DNA from: Candidatus Syntrophocurvum alkaliphilum
GTDB lineage: Bacteria > Bacillota > Syntrophomonadia > Syntrophomonadales > Syntrophomonadaceae
DNA length: 64,000 nt
NCBI RefSeq assembly: GCF_009734445.1
Contig: NZ_CP046457.1
Span: forward strand, 1,420,001 to 1,484,000
Reading direction: 5' to 3'
The position numbers and the translations under genes were made by a program. Numbering within the stretch: position 1 is the first letter of the stretch; every line of letters begins with the position of its first letter. The notes beneath the pieces were generated by a model. It had not been told where the DNA came from, did not search any database, and worked only from the letters and a program-made list of their open reading frames with translations. Positions 9,347-18,847 of this stretch are shown piece by piece.

Positions 9347-10744
9347 CTACCATTTTAACCAAGCCCATATTCTTTGAAGAAGATATCCTTGTTTAAATAA
9401 CATAAAAACCGTAACTCTATTGCTTTTTTCTAACTGTCTCCATAAATAAATAAAGAAAGGAATTGCAACAACAACCGATAAAAGCTCAGACAAGGAAAAT
9501 GCATACCAAACTCCATTTAAATCTAAATACTGCGGAAGAATTAATAATAAAGGAATAAATATAATGAGCTGACGTATAAGTGATAACCACATTGCTATCA
9601 TACCTTTACCAAGAGCTTGAAAAACAGTATTTAAAATAACCAGTGGCCCTATTAGTGGCATAAAAAGTGTTGCAATCTGCAAGCACTTCACACCTACTAG
9701 TGTAAGTGCAGGATCATCTGAAAAGAAACTAATTATCCAAGTAGCATTATATTGAATTATTGTCCAAGCTATACCTAATAGTATAAAAGATATAGCTGAG
9801 GCCTTTAGAATAGTTTCTTTTACCCGATCATTATTACCAGATCCATACGCAAAGCCAGCTATTGGCATAGTGCCTTGAGAAAGACCAAAAATGGGCATAT
9901 AAACTAAAGAGCGAATTCGCAAAAATATCCCCAATGCAGCAACAGAAGTATAGCTATATCCTGCTAAAATACGATTTAATAATATCATTATAAATACACC
10001 AGCAATTTCCATAATCATAGTTGGTATGCCTACTTTATATATTCCTAAAATCACTCGTAAGCTAGGCTTAAAGTTTTTAAATGACCATGTTAATAAATCT
10101 CTTCTCTTTAAGATTATAATAATAATCATGGTTGATGCCGTAGCTTGTGCTAATACTGTCGCTATTGCAGCACCCTGTATCCCTAAGCCTGGTATTGGTC
10201 CAAAACCAAACATAAATATAGGATCAAATAATACATTTAAGGCTATACCTAACAATGCTACTAGCATTGGAATTAAAGTATTTCCCTCTCCCTGAATTAT
10301 ATTTCCTACCATCATGGGAATAAATATAAATACACATCCAAGTAGTATCACTGTTAAGTATTGTTTGCTTAATAAAAATATATCTGGGCCACAACCAAGA
10401 AAAAATAATATATTATCTATATATTTAAGTCCAAAAAACAGAAATAATATACCGTATAATACTGCTATTATAATCCCATGCCATGCAATATTATCAGCAT
10501 GTTTAACATCTCCTCTACCTAGGGTTCTAGATATTAAAGATGTTAAGCCGATCCCAGTTGCTGAACCCACTGAAATTATTAATAAATTTACTGGCAAGGA
10601 AAGTGTCAAGGCGGCAAGAGCAGTTGGCCCCAGCTTAGCTACAAAGTATGTATCTATTAAACTAAACATTGCATATAGCATCATTCCAGCCATAGCAGGA
10701 AATGATAATTTAGCTAATAGTAATCCCACACTATCATGAGCCAA
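9347..10744 (-). CDS. MATE family efflux transporter
   Basis: 465 aa with about 12 membrane helices in two pseudo-repeats, each opening with a MATE-type motif (LSFPAMAGMMLYAMFSLIDTYFVAKLG; later KVGIPTMIMEIAGVFIMILLN). Such proteins export cationic drugs or metabolites using Na+ or H+ gradients; the substrate cannot be told from sequence. The start is TTG 10744 with AAGGG just upstream. No regulator is adjacent. Confidence 0.9.
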   Translation of the reverse strand: MAHDSVGLLLAKLSFPAMAGMMLYAMFSLIDTYFVAKLGPTALAALTLSLPVNLLIISVGSATGIGLTSLISRTLGRGDVKHADNIAWHGIIIAVLYGILFLFFGLKYIDNILFFLGCGPDIFLLSKQYLTVILLGCVFIFIPMMVGNIIQGEGNTLIPMLVALLGIALNVLFDPIFMFGFGPIPGLGIQGAAIATVLAQATASTMIIIIILKRRDLLTWSFKNFKPSLRVILGIYKVGIPTMIMEIAGVFIMILLNRILAGYSYTSVAALGIFLRIRSLVYMPIFGLSQGTMPIAGFAYGSGNNDRVKETILKASAISFILLGIAWTIIQYNATWIISFFSDDPALTLVGVKCLQIATLFMPLIGPLVILNTVFQALGKGMIAMWLSLIRQLIIFIPLLLILPQYLDLNGVWYAFSLSELLSVVVAIPFFIYLWRQLEKSNRVTVFMLFKQGYLLQRIWAWLKW

Positions 10745-10810
10745 ATTTTCCCTTTTAATTGTAATCTCTCCCTCCTCATAAAAACTATGTCTAAAGAGGA
10801 AGGAATATAT

Positions 10811-13114
10811 TTAATAATTTATAGCATTTTTTTCCATGTTTGTTATGAACGTTTCTATTTCTAATGTATTACCATCAATCTTAAACTTTATTGCTCCATT
10901 TTTATCAGTACGGTAAACATTTATATTTTTTTGTTCTAAAACATCTAGGGTAGCCTGACCCGGATGATTAAACCTATTATTCTCACCTACAGATATAACT
11001 CCATAAACAGGGTTAATTGTTTCATAAAATTCTGCAACTGCTGATGTGTTGCTTCCATGATGTGGCACTTGAGTTGCAATAACTGATGGCAACTGCTCTT
11101 GTCTTAATAAAACTTCGATAGCTTCTCTTTCTATATCCCCTGTTAAAAGCATAGAAAAACCCTTGTATTTAAGATGTAATACTACCGATTGATTATTGTA
11201 CTCACTGTTAATAAAGTCTTCTAATCCTGGATGCAATACCTTTATATTAAAATCTTCTTCTATATTAAGAACCATTCCTCTAGTCAAAGGTACTACAGAT
11301 ATACGGTTTGTTTTAGCTGTTTCCTTTATAAAATTGTACTCTTCTACATCAACTAATTTTTTCGGTAGGCCTATATATTCAACCGGAACAGTTGAGACTA
11401 CTGATTCTAATCCTTTTAAATGATCGATATGTGGATGAGTATTAATAGCCATAAAAAGCTCACTAACTCCTCTGTCATAAAGATACGGTAATACGGTATA
11501 AGAAGCCACATCTGAAAAATGGCTTCCTCCACCATCAACAATAATAAACTTACCCCCTGGACTTTTTATAAGAATGCTATCACCCTGCCCCACATCTATG
11601 AATACAACCTCTAATACACCTTTATTTTGTACACTAGGCGGTATATAAAAACTACCAATAAACAATGATATAACTAACAAACCAGAAGCTAAAACTTTTT
11701 TATTACTCCTAATTAAACCTCGAGCAATAACTAATAAACCTACATAATATAATAAAACTGCTAATACAGACGGCGAAGAAACACGACTAAAGGCATTAGG
11801 TATACCCTTAAAGACATCAACCATATACAAAATTATTTCTATACATAACCCTGCGGGATATACAAAAATACTAGCCATTGTTTGAAACAGTGGTGCAATC
11901 ACTATCCCTAAAAAACCAAGAATAACCGTAGCTCCAGTAAGATAAGAAATAAAAATATTGCTTAATAATGCTATAGGAGTAAAAAGATTAAAATAATATG
12001 CTACTAAAGGTAAGACCGCAATTTGAGCACATAAAGGCACTAAAAGCAAATCAATTATTTTAGAATCTTTGTTAATTGCCTGTCGAATAAGAGGAAATAT
12101 GTATATTAACCCAAAAGTAGCTAGAAAGGATAATTGAAATGATATCTTAAATATTGAATATATATCCATAACCATTATTAAAATTCCTGCTAAACCCCAA
12201 GCATTTAATAAACTATTATCACTTTTTGAATAATAGGCTATAAGGCCAATAGAACCCATAATAAAGGCTCTTGTTACCGATATAGGCCAACCGACTACCG
12301 AACAGTAAAAAAACATGACTGCTATAGTAATAAAAACTCTCAAACCTGGGGCTAAGTTAAAAAGAGATGTAATCCATATACTAATTAATAATATAAAACC
12401 TATGTGTAACCCCGATACAGCAAATATATGCACAATGCCGGTTTTCTGAAAATCTTCATATTGCTCTGCAGGTAACTCATGCCTCATCCCTAGTAACATC
12501 CCAAGCATTACCGAAGACTGCTGTTCAGGTAATATATCCTTTATAAACTCCTGTGACTCAGTTCTAAAATTATGAACAATCTCCTGATAACCACTATTGT
12601 TTTGAATAACCACAATATCAGATGGTTTTTCAACTGCTGCTATGTAAAAAACATTTTCATGCTTTAAAAAACGGGGATAATCAAAATTACCTGGATTAGT
12701 TGGAGGATTAGGAGAGTTAAGATCTGCCTTTAGTTTAACTGTATCACCCTTACCAACTTCGGTAGGAAAATAGCAAACAACCCTAAATCTTTGTAAATAT
12801 GGGCTATCATGATTAGTATTTATAAAAAAGATAGTTCTATCCTCATTGATAATAGGATGAGTATCAACCTTACCAGTTAAAGTAGCATTTTCGATAGGAG
12901 CTAAATTTTCAGGAGGGTCAACTGTGGTTAAATTATAATAAAAAGTACCAACAACAAATACTAGAATTAATGCAATTCTAATACTTTTAAATGGCTTTAA
13001 AAGCAAAACTAAATATATTATCACAACAGCTATTAATGCTTTAAATCCAAAAAAACTACTTAGTATAATACTAAGAGCAAACACAATAAAACTAGCAAAC
13101 CATATTGGAACCAT
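10811..13114 (-). CDS. comEC: Competence channel protein ComEC/Rec2
   Basis: Membrane channel that carries single-stranded DNA across the cytoplasmic membrane during transformation. 767 aa. The N-terminal DUF4131 part has four or so membrane segments, followed by an OB-like segment. The competence domain carries the HIFAVSGLHIGF signature and many helices. The C-terminal metallo-beta-lactamase-like domain has FIDVGQGDSILI, INTHPHIDHLKG and VPHHGSNTS. The gene looks intact. Its 5' end and upstream DNA are duplicated at 15598-15774. comEA, normally adjacent, is about 9 kb away. Confidence 0.94.
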   Translation of the reverse strand: MVPIWFASFIVFALSIILSSFFGFKALIAVVIIYLVLLLKPFKSIRIALILVFVVGTFYYNLTTVDPPENLAPIENATLTGKVDTHPIINEDRTIFFINTNHDSPYLQRFRVVCYFPTEVGKGDTVKLKADLNSPNPPTNPGNFDYPRFLKHENVFYIAAVEKPSDIVVIQNNSGYQEIVHNFRTESQEFIKDILPEQQSSVMLGMLLGMRHELPAEQYEDFQKTGIVHIFAVSGLHIGFILLISIWITSLFNLAPGLRVFITIAVMFFYCSVVGWPISVTRAFIMGSIGLIAYYSKSDNSLLNAWGLAGILIMVMDIYSIFKISFQLSFLATFGLIYIFPLIRQAINKDSKIIDLLLVPLCAQIAVLPLVAYYFNLFTPIALLSNIFISYLTGATVILGFLGIVIAPLFQTMASIFVYPAGLCIEIILYMVDVFKGIPNAFSRVSSPSVLAVLLYYVGLLVIARGLIRSNKKVLASGLLVISLFIGSFYIPPSVQNKGVLEVVFIDVGQGDSILIKSPGGKFIIVDGGGSHFSDVASYTVLPYLYDRGVSELFMAINTHPHIDHLKGLESVVSTVPVEYIGLPKKLVDVEEYNFIKETAKTNRISVVPLTRGMVLNIEEDFNIKVLHPGLEDFINSEYNNQSVVLHLKYKGFSMLLTGDIEREAIEVLLRQEQLPSVIATQVPHHGSNTSAVAEFYETINPVYGVISVGENNRFNHPGQATLDVLEQKNINVYRTDKNGAIKFKIDGNTLEIETFITNMEKNAINY

Positions 13115-13189
13115 ATCATTACTTCCTAATTAAATTTTCAAGCCAACAATATACCTTAAGATTCTAGGTTTGCTATAATTTTCCTGCAA
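13014..13189. repeat. Direct repeat A (comEC 5' end), left copy
   Basis: About 175 bp covering the first 33 codons or so of comEC plus 75 bp upstream. It recurs in the same orientation at 15598-15774 with about five mismatches. The pair bounds a 2.4 kb accessory segment. Confidence 0.93.
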
Positions 13190-13286
13190 GAATGGTGGAA
13201 TTTTTTGCATCTTCTTACAGATCTCCTTTGACTGTAAATAAAGATTATATTATCGACAGCGTAATAGAAATAAACAAGGAGAAAAG

Positions 13287-13456
13287 ATGAATGCCAAAAA
13301 TACTAAAGCAACTATTAATATAAAAGCTTTTTGTTAAAGGGAAAATTATACATTATAAAGAAAGGTATTATAAATTATAAAAAAGATGAAAAAGATTTAG
13401 AAGCAAAAAGAGAAATTTTAAAAGAAATAAAAAATATACGTTCAAATTTAAATTAA
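13287..13456 (+). pseudogene. Frameshifted small ORF
   Basis: ATG 13287 follows a good AAGGAGA site and reads 16 codons to a stop just after a TTTTT run. Slipping frame at that run continues through basic, coiled-coil-like sequence (KKDEKDLEAKREILKEIKNI) to a stop at 13456, giving about 56 residues in total. It looks like one small gene with an indel in the T run, or one using programmed slippage. Protein not recognised. Confidence 0.35.
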
Positions 13457-13504
13457 AAAACTGTAAGACATAAATTAGAAAAAAATAAAGGGGGATTACA
13501 TCTA

Positions 13505-14050
13505 GTGACTGACCACAGGCATTCGGAAATACATATTGAATGCAAGGGTACGTTAACACTTGACGATTTTAAAAGTTTTAGTTTTTATAAAAGAAAAAAG
13601 TTTCTTTTTACTTATACGTTATGTTCGTTTGCATTGGTTTTCTTATTGTATACTTTCTTACATAAAATAATTTCACCAGAATTTTATTCCACATCAATAG
13701 CATTAATTATCTCTTTATTTGGTACTGTAATTATTTATATTATAGGAATAACAACACTTAGTTCTGCTGCTAAAAAAGAATACTATAGTGATAAAGTTTT
13801 ACAAAACGAAAAAAAGTTTGCAATAGGAAACAAAGGCATAAAAATAACCTCCGAAAAAACAAGCACAGAGTCATTTTTAGCATGGAATGATTTTGCTTCT
13901 GCTCACGAATATAAAGATTTATTTATGTTGAATTTATCACTGAATAAAGCAGTTGTAATTCACAAAAGATTTTTTTACTCTAATGAAGATATTAACACCT
14001 TTAAAACACTTATAAAAGAAAACATACCACAAAATAATTTTATAATTTAA
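13505..14050 (+). CDS. YcxB-like membrane protein
   Basis: 181 aa with two membrane segments at about residues 38-58 and 66-90. A C-terminal soluble part (EKKFAIGNKGIKITSEKTSTE, then LAWNDFASAHEYKDLFML) resembles the YcxB-like C-terminal domain found in small Firmicutes membrane proteins of unknown function. The start is GTG 13505 after AAAGGGGGA. It lies inside the segment bounded by the comEC direct repeats and points opposite to its neighbours, consistent with acquired DNA. Confidence 0.6.
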   Translation: MTDHRHSEIHIECKGTLTLDDFKSFSFYKRKKFLFTYTLCSFALVFLLYTFLHKIISPEFYSTSIALIISLFGTVIIYIIGITTLSSAAKKEYYSDKVLQNEKKFAIGNKGIKITSEKTSTESFLAWNDFASAHEYKDLFMLNLSLNKAVVIHKRFFYSNEDINTFKTLIKENIPQNNFII

Positions 14051-14403
14051 TTAACAATTAGAACAGCTACAAAAATACAAAAACTAATTATTTTGAAACC
14101 AGAGGATTTTAACACTCCACAGCACCTCCGCTACCTTTAATGTATAAAGTATTTTGCAACAGCACAACACATATCTATTAGCAGTAATTATTTTAGGACT
14201 GAAAGTTTACTTAATAGATTATGATAAATCTTTTGAATCTCATGACATTATACTAATCTCCTATATCAATATTATATAAATAACTCATACTTTCATTGCT
14301 TGTTGCTAGAAAATAATTATAAGAGGTTAATTTTATGTATTAATATACTTGGAATAAAAATATTGAGTGAACTACTCACGTGACATACACTCTCGCTATT
14401 AAA
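14051..14403. other. Intergenic region, no intact gene
   Basis: About 350 bp of A/T-rich sequence. A short open frame on the plus strand (about 14177-14281, hydrophobic then charged) has no start or ribosome site and may be a relic. A short hairpin at about 14404-14434 (AATGAAAAG/CTTTTCATT) overlaps the 3' end of the next gene and may terminate it. Nothing else is seen. Confidence 0.4.
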
Positions 14404-14423
14404 ATGAAAAGTTTAAAAATATA

Positions 14424-14765
14424 TTACTTTTCATTAACACTTGTTCTTGCAAATGTAGAAGGTGAGAATGAAACCTCATAATGACCTTCAAGTTCTTTTT
14501 GCACTTGTTTTGTTAGAAGTAACCCTTGTTTATTATGTTCTTCTTCAAGTTTGATTCCATTATGGGCGATTTCATCATTATCCCAATCTATCCATTCACC
14601 ATACCTCTCTACCCATTTCCATAATTTCGACTTCAAATCAAGTGAAATCGAAAAATCTTCTATGTCGAGATTACATCCACAATGTTTGCACCAAATTGGA
14701 TCTGCACCTACATCTGCTTCTACCTTCAAGTTATAAGTTTCTTTTTGTTCGCAAAGACATTTCAT
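14424..14765 (-). CDS. Hypothetical small cysteine-motif protein
   Basis: 113 aa from ATG 14765 (MKCLCEQKE). The cysteines form CLC near the N-terminus and WCKHCGCNL about 25 residues later, resembling a zinc ribbon. The remainder is acidic and tryptophan-rich (LWKWVERYGEWIDWDND). A longer TTG start at 14783 is possible, but it overlaps the GGAGG that would serve ATG 14765. I do not recognise a characterised family. It sits within the insert between the comEC direct repeats. Confidence 0.6.
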   Translation of the reverse strand: MKCLCEQKETYNLKVEADVGADPIWCKHCGCNLDIEDFSISLDLKSKLWKWVERYGEWIDWDNDEIAHNGIKLEEEHNKQGLLLTKQVQKELEGHYEVSFSPSTFARTSVNEK

Positions 14766-14845
14766 ATACCTAATAGCCTCCAAGTTTTTAAAATTTCTTA
14801 TTCCATAGACCTACTCGTTAGTTCAATAATAATTATTTCAAATAT

Positions 14846-14893
14846 TAAAAAGTATAACTCATACTTTTCTGTTAGAAAATATGAGTTATACTT
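14846..14893 (-). terminator. Long hairpin terminator after the MNT gene
   Basis: The 14-bp perfect outer stem (14850-14863 with 14880-14893) extends inward by six more pairs around a 3-nt loop. A T run follows on the minus strand. It would end transcription from the MNT/HEPN-remnant unit. Confidence 0.65.
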
Positions 14894-14951
14894 AAAATTA
14901 TATTCAATTACAATTGAACAGTCCTTTTCCATGTATCGTTATACGAGATGA

Positions 14952-15035
14952 TTAATGGCACAATTTCCTCACCATTTTGACTATTACTATCTTAACGCCC
15001 GCATCTATGTGCTGTGCACTTGCTAAATTATCCAT
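14952..15035 (-). pseudogene. Truncated partner ORF of the MNT gene (possible HEPN remnant)
   Basis: ATG 15035 overlaps the MNT stop by 8 nt and follows a GGAAGG site, so it was translationally coupled. It begins MDNLASAQHIDAG and stops after 27 residues. MNT nucleotidyltransferases are usually paired with a HEPN protein of about 110-140 aa, so this is probably the broken start of that partner. Too little remains to prove it. Confidence 0.4.
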
Positions 15036-15351
15036 AGAGCACCCTACCTTCCTGCGCTATTTGACGCTCTATAGATGGAATATACTTTCGTTGATTAAAT
15101 TTATTTTTCTTGCTAACTATCACATCTACAGGCATTGTTTTTTTATCTCTAATTGCTTTGTTTATCAGTTTCATTGCATCAATTTCTCGAATATTAGCAT
15201 CCTCTTTTATTACAACAAAAATATCTAAGTCTGAGTCAGCATGTGGTATACCAGTTGCATATGAACCAAAAAGAAATATCTGCTCCACTGGAACAATTCC
15301 TGTAATAATGTCTGTAAGCATTTCTAATTCTTCCTGTATTCTTTGATCCAA
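15028..15351 (-). CDS. MNT-domain nucleotidyltransferase (MntA-like antitoxin)
   Basis: 107 aa minimal nucleotidyltransferase: FLFGSYATGIPHADSDLDIFVVI contains the GSxxxG and DxD motif, and PVDVIV supplies the third acidic residue. In MntA-HepT modules this enzyme AMPylates and silences a HEPN RNase. The chosen start is TTG 15351, 8 nt after GGAGG; GTG 15366 is in frame but overlaps that site. The expected HEPN gene is reduced to a 27-codon stub, so the module is probably not functional as a toxin-antitoxin pair. Confidence 0.8.
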   Translation of the reverse strand: MDQRIQEELEMLTDIITGIVPVEQIFLFGSYATGIPHADSDLDIFVVIKEDANIREIDAMKLINKAIRDKKTMPVDVIVSKKNKFNQRKYIPSIERQIAQEGRVLYG

Positions 15352-15463
15352 ACTCAACACCTCCACTTACTTCTCAGTTTCCAAATATCATTTCAACTGC
15401 CTTATATACCCATTGTACCACAATATGGAAATTTCATCTCTATCCTGAATCATAATTATATCT

Positions 15464-15597
15464 TCAACTTTTAGTTTGAAATTCATTCAACAAATGGACT
15501 ACAATATCCTCCTTATGAAAACGAGCAAAAGTTCCAAGCAAATAAGTACCCAACTCTGCTAAAATAGCATTTTCTTGCTCTAAAGAAAAAGGTGGTT
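15464..15597 (-). pseudogene. Gene fragment fused to the comEC duplication
   Basis: An open minus-strand frame of about 44 codons ends at a TGA (15464-15466) and has no start. It begins exactly where homology to comEC ends, so the junction cuts into it. The residues (FSLEQENAILAELGTYLLG, then FARFHKEDIVVHLLNEFQ) look protein-like but are not recognised. It marks a recombination breakpoint. Confidence 0.4.
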
Positions 15598-15699
15598 CTA
15601 TATTATTACAACAGCTATAAATGCTTTAAAACCAAAAAAACTACTTAGTATAATACTAAGAGCAAACACAATAAAACTAGCAAACCATATTGGAACCAT
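15598..15699 (-). pseudogene. Truncated duplicate of the comEC start
   Basis: ATG 15699 reads the same first 32 or so residues as ComEC (MVPIWFASFIVFALS), then hits TAG at 15598-15600 where the duplication ends. The real comEC is intact at 10811-13114. No function is expected. Confidence 0.85.
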
Positions 15700-15774
15700 A
15701 TCATTACTTCCAAATTAAATTTTCAAGCCAACAATATACCTTAAGATTCTAGGTTTGTTATAATTTTCCTGCAA
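15598..15774. repeat. Direct repeat A (comEC 5' end), right copy
   Basis: Second copy of the sequence at 13014-13189, about 97% identical, same orientation, 2.58 kb away. Together the copies frame an accessory insert. Confidence 0.93.
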
Positions 15775-15874
15775 AATTAGGAAGAAGGAGACAGCAGACT
15801 GTGCGAGAAACAACATTAGCTTTCACACGTTTGACGTCCCTTGTGTCTGACTTTTGAGTTATTGACTCGTTCTT

Positions 15875-18568
15875 CTACAAGATTTTTCTCATAATATATT
15901 TTTCTGCTTCAACTATGAAGAAAACAAACAGTCCACCAATAAGGGGAATTAACCAAGCATGTGCTGTTAATGGAGCAGTTCCAAAAAGAGTATTCATAAA
16001 AGGTGCATATGTAAACATTAACTGTAATGCAATTAGTACAGCTACCGCAACAAATACATATTTATTATTAAAGAAATCATTACTAATACTAGTTTCATTT
16101 AATTTTTTAGAGTTAAATAAATAAAATAGCTGTGCAGCTACTAGCATATTAACTGCAATAGTGCGATTAGTATCAATATCGTTCCCACCCATTAATGAAT
16201 ATGAGTATGCTAATGCAGTTAACCCGGCAACTAAAATAGAAACAAATGTTATACGCCATAAAAAGTATCCTCCAAGAATAGGCTCATCCGGTTCACGTGG
16301 CGGAAGTTGCATTACTTTTTTCTCCATGGGTTCTACTGAAAGAGCTAGGGCAAGTGTAACTGCAGTGACCATGTTAACCCATAAGATCTGTACAGGCGTA
16401 ATAGGTAAAGTTACTCCAATTAACACTGCTCCCATTAATACAAGGGCTTCTGCACCATTTGTTGGAAGCAAAAAGAGAATAGTTTTTCTTATGTTGTCAT
16501 ATACAGTTCTTCCCTCTTCCACAGCATTTACTATAGAAGCAAAGTTATCATCTGTAAGAATAATCTCGGAGGCATCTTTTGATACCTCTGTACCTTTAAT
16601 CCCCATGGCAATGCCCATATTAGCCCTTTTTAGGGCAGGAGCATCATTTACTCCATCCCCAGTCATTGCACATAACTCATTATTTGCTTGAAGAGCTTTT
16701 ACTAACCTTAACTTATGGGCAGGATCAGTTCTAGCAAATACATTATGGGTCATTACTACTTTTTTTAATTCTTCATCATCAAGCTTTTCAATCTCAGAAC
16801 CCATTACAACATCTTTATTCTCACCAATACCAAGTTTATTTGCTATTGCTTGAGCTGTAATTGCATGATCTCCTGTAATCATTATTACGCGTATTCCTGC
16901 TTTTTTACACTCTTCTATGGACGTAAAAGCCTCGTCTCGCGGTGGATCTATAATCCCAATTAGACCAAGAAAAATTAAATTATTGTTTTTAAGTTCATTC
17001 TCATTTAAATTGTCAATAGAACCATCAACTTTGGCATATGCTGCAGCCATAAGTCGCTCGCCCTGGCTAGCGATTGACTCCATCTGTTTTTTCCAATATT
17101 CATGATCTATCTCCTGCTCACCATCTTGGGTTAACTGCTTACTACACATATCTATAATTCTCTCTGGTGCTCCTTTTAAAAAGATATAATTATTATCTTC
17201 ATCTTGATTTAATGTAGCCATATATTTATTATCAGATTCAAAAGGAATAGAATCGACCCGCTTTGGATTGTAATCCTTTAATCCAGCCTTATAAGAAAGT
17301 GTCTGTAACGCTCCCTCTGTAGCAGTGCCAACAACTTTCCATTCGCGATCTTCTGCCTTCTTTATTTGAGAATCATTACAGGCACGAACACATTGAACTA
17401 GTTTTTTAAAGACTGTTTCACGATTAATATCTATCTGTTCATCATTTTTATATATCATTCCTTCAGGTTTATACCCTGAACCTTCAATTTCATACCTCTG
17501 TTCTGCTGTAACTATAGTCTTTGCAGTCATTTCATTTCTTGTCAGTGTTCCAGTTTTATCTGAGCATATTACTTTCACAGAACCTAAAGTCTCAACTGAA
17601 GGTAAACGTCGAATGATAGCATTTCTTTTTGCCATCTGTTGCACACCAATAGCTAAAGTAATGGTCATTATTGCAGGCAAGCCCTCAGGTATCGATGCGA
17701 CTACAAGTCCAATCGAGGCCATAAATAATTCTACATAGGTATAATCTCTAAAATAATATCCGAATGCAAAAAAGGTAACTGCTATAACAATAATAAATAC
17801 CGATAGTATTTTTCCAAATCTATCAATTTTTTGTAGAAGTGGAGTAGTTATTTCCTCGACCTCATCCATCATTTGCGTGATTTTACCAATTTCTGTCCTT
17901 TGTCCAGTTGCTACAACTATACCTGTTGCTTCGCCATATGTAACTAATGTACCTGAATATGCCATGTTCTTACGGTCACCTAGGACAACATCTTCATTTA
18001 CTGTATCAGTAATTTTCTTTACATCAGTAGACTCACCTGTTAAAGGTGATTCTTCAACTCTAAAGTTCTTAGCTTTTACAATCCTCACATCTGCTGGAAC
18101 CTTATCTCCAGAGCTTAATATAACTATATCTCCAAGTACAAGTTCTTCAGCATTTATCTTTTGTCTATTTGAATCCCTTATAACTAAAGCTTCCAGTGAA
18201 AGCATTTTTTTAATTCCTTCTAGGGCTTCTTCGGCTCTGCCTTCTTGTACAAAACCTATAATTGCATTAACAATAACAACAGCTAGAATTACAAATGTAT
18301 CTACCCAGTGATTCATAAATGCTGTAACCACTGCTGCTACTATAAGTAAGTATATTAACACATTATGAAACTGAACTAACAATCGCATCAAAGCACTTCG
18401 CTTTTTTCCTTCTGGTAATTTATTTTCCCCAAATTCTTCTAGACGATTTTTTACTACATCCTCTGCTAAACCTGTTTCAATTGATGTATTTAAGCCTTTT
18501 TCGACTGATGCAACATCTAAACTATGCCATTTTTCATCTTTTATATTTTCTTCTTTTAATTCTGCCAT
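15875..18568 (-). CDS. Cation-transporting P-type ATPase (P2 type, Ca2+-ATPase-like)
   Basis: 897 aa. The order is: cation_ATPase_N domain (WHSLDVASVEKGLNTSIETGL), TM1-2, actuator domain with VEESPLTGES (TGES), TM3-4 with SIPEGLPA, phosphorylation site CSDKTGTLTRNEM, nucleotide domain with KGAPE, hinge MTGDGVNDAPALK, and a six-helix C-terminal region. PEGLP in TM4 suggests a Ca2+ or Na+/K+-type P2 pump, but the ion is not certain. The chosen start is ATG 18568 (MAELKEENI) after GGAAGGA; ATG 18655 is an alternative. It is a monocistronic gene within the accessory stretch between comEA and comEC. Confidence 0.9.
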   Translation of the reverse strand: MAELKEENIKDEKWHSLDVASVEKGLNTSIETGLAEDVVKNRLEEFGENKLPEGKKRSALMRLLVQFHNVLIYLLIVAAVVTAFMNHWVDTFVILAVVIVNAIIGFVQEGRAEEALEGIKKMLSLEALVIRDSNRQKINAEELVLGDIVILSSGDKVPADVRIVKAKNFRVEESPLTGESTDVKKITDTVNEDVVLGDRKNMAYSGTLVTYGEATGIVVATGQRTEIGKITQMMDEVEEITTPLLQKIDRFGKILSVFIIVIAVTFFAFGYYFRDYTYVELFMASIGLVVASIPEGLPAIMTITLAIGVQQMAKRNAIIRRLPSVETLGSVKVICSDKTGTLTRNEMTAKTIVTAEQRYEIEGSGYKPEGMIYKNDEQIDINRETVFKKLVQCVRACNDSQIKKAEDREWKVVGTATEGALQTLSYKAGLKDYNPKRVDSIPFESDNKYMATLNQDEDNNYIFLKGAPERIIDMCSKQLTQDGEQEIDHEYWKKQMESIASQGERLMAAAYAKVDGSIDNLNENELKNNNLIFLGLIGIIDPPRDEAFTSIEECKKAGIRVIMITGDHAITAQAIANKLGIGENKDVVMGSEIEKLDDEELKKVVMTHNVFARTDPAHKLRLVKALQANNELCAMTGDGVNDAPALKRANMGIAMGIKGTEVSKDASEIILTDDNFASIVNAVEEGRTVYDNIRKTILFLLPTNGAEALVLMGAVLIGVTLPITPVQILWVNMVTAVTLALALSVEPMEKKVMQLPPREPDEPILGGYFLWRITFVSILVAGLTALAYSYSLMGGNDIDTNRTIAVNMLVAAQLFYLFNSKKLNETSISNDFFNNKYVFVAVAVLIALQLMFTYAPFMNTLFGTAPLTAHAWLIPLIGGLFVFFIVEAEKYIMRKIL

Positions 18569-18753
18569 AAGATAATATTCCTTCCCTTTAGTAGTAGATG
18601 TATTAATACTGGCTTTTATAATTATTGTCTTCAAGCTAATATTCTTCAGTGTCAATGCAGCTATTCCAGTTAAAACTCATCTTATATTATTTACTTAAAT
18701 AGGCTCTTTATTACCAAATAAATTACTTTAATTTTGCAAGGCACAATAAAAAC

Positions 18754-18782
18754 TGAGTCAAAGGGGACGGTTCTTAAAGGGT
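18754..18782. repeat. REP palindrome, right end of the RAYT unit (degenerate)
   Basis: GAGTCAAAGGGGACGGTTCTT is one arm plus tip of the REP found at 19675, 20614 and 21903. The second arm is degenerate here. It lies downstream of the RAYT gene. Confidence 0.7.
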
Positions 18783-18803
18783 TCAATCGGAAGTTTTGCG
18801 ATT

Positions 18804-18847
18804 AAAAAGCTCAAAGCCTAGCTAAAAGCAGGTATTTGAGCTTTTTT
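18804..18847 (-). terminator. RAYT gene terminator
   Basis: AAAAAGCTCAAA pairs with TTTGAGCTTTTTT across a 19-nt loop and directly follows the stop codon on the minus strand. Confidence 0.65.

Noticed and set aside
14952-15366. Functional MNT-HEPN toxin-antitoxin module
   Set aside because: The downstream partner stops after 27 codons; only the MNT gene is complete.
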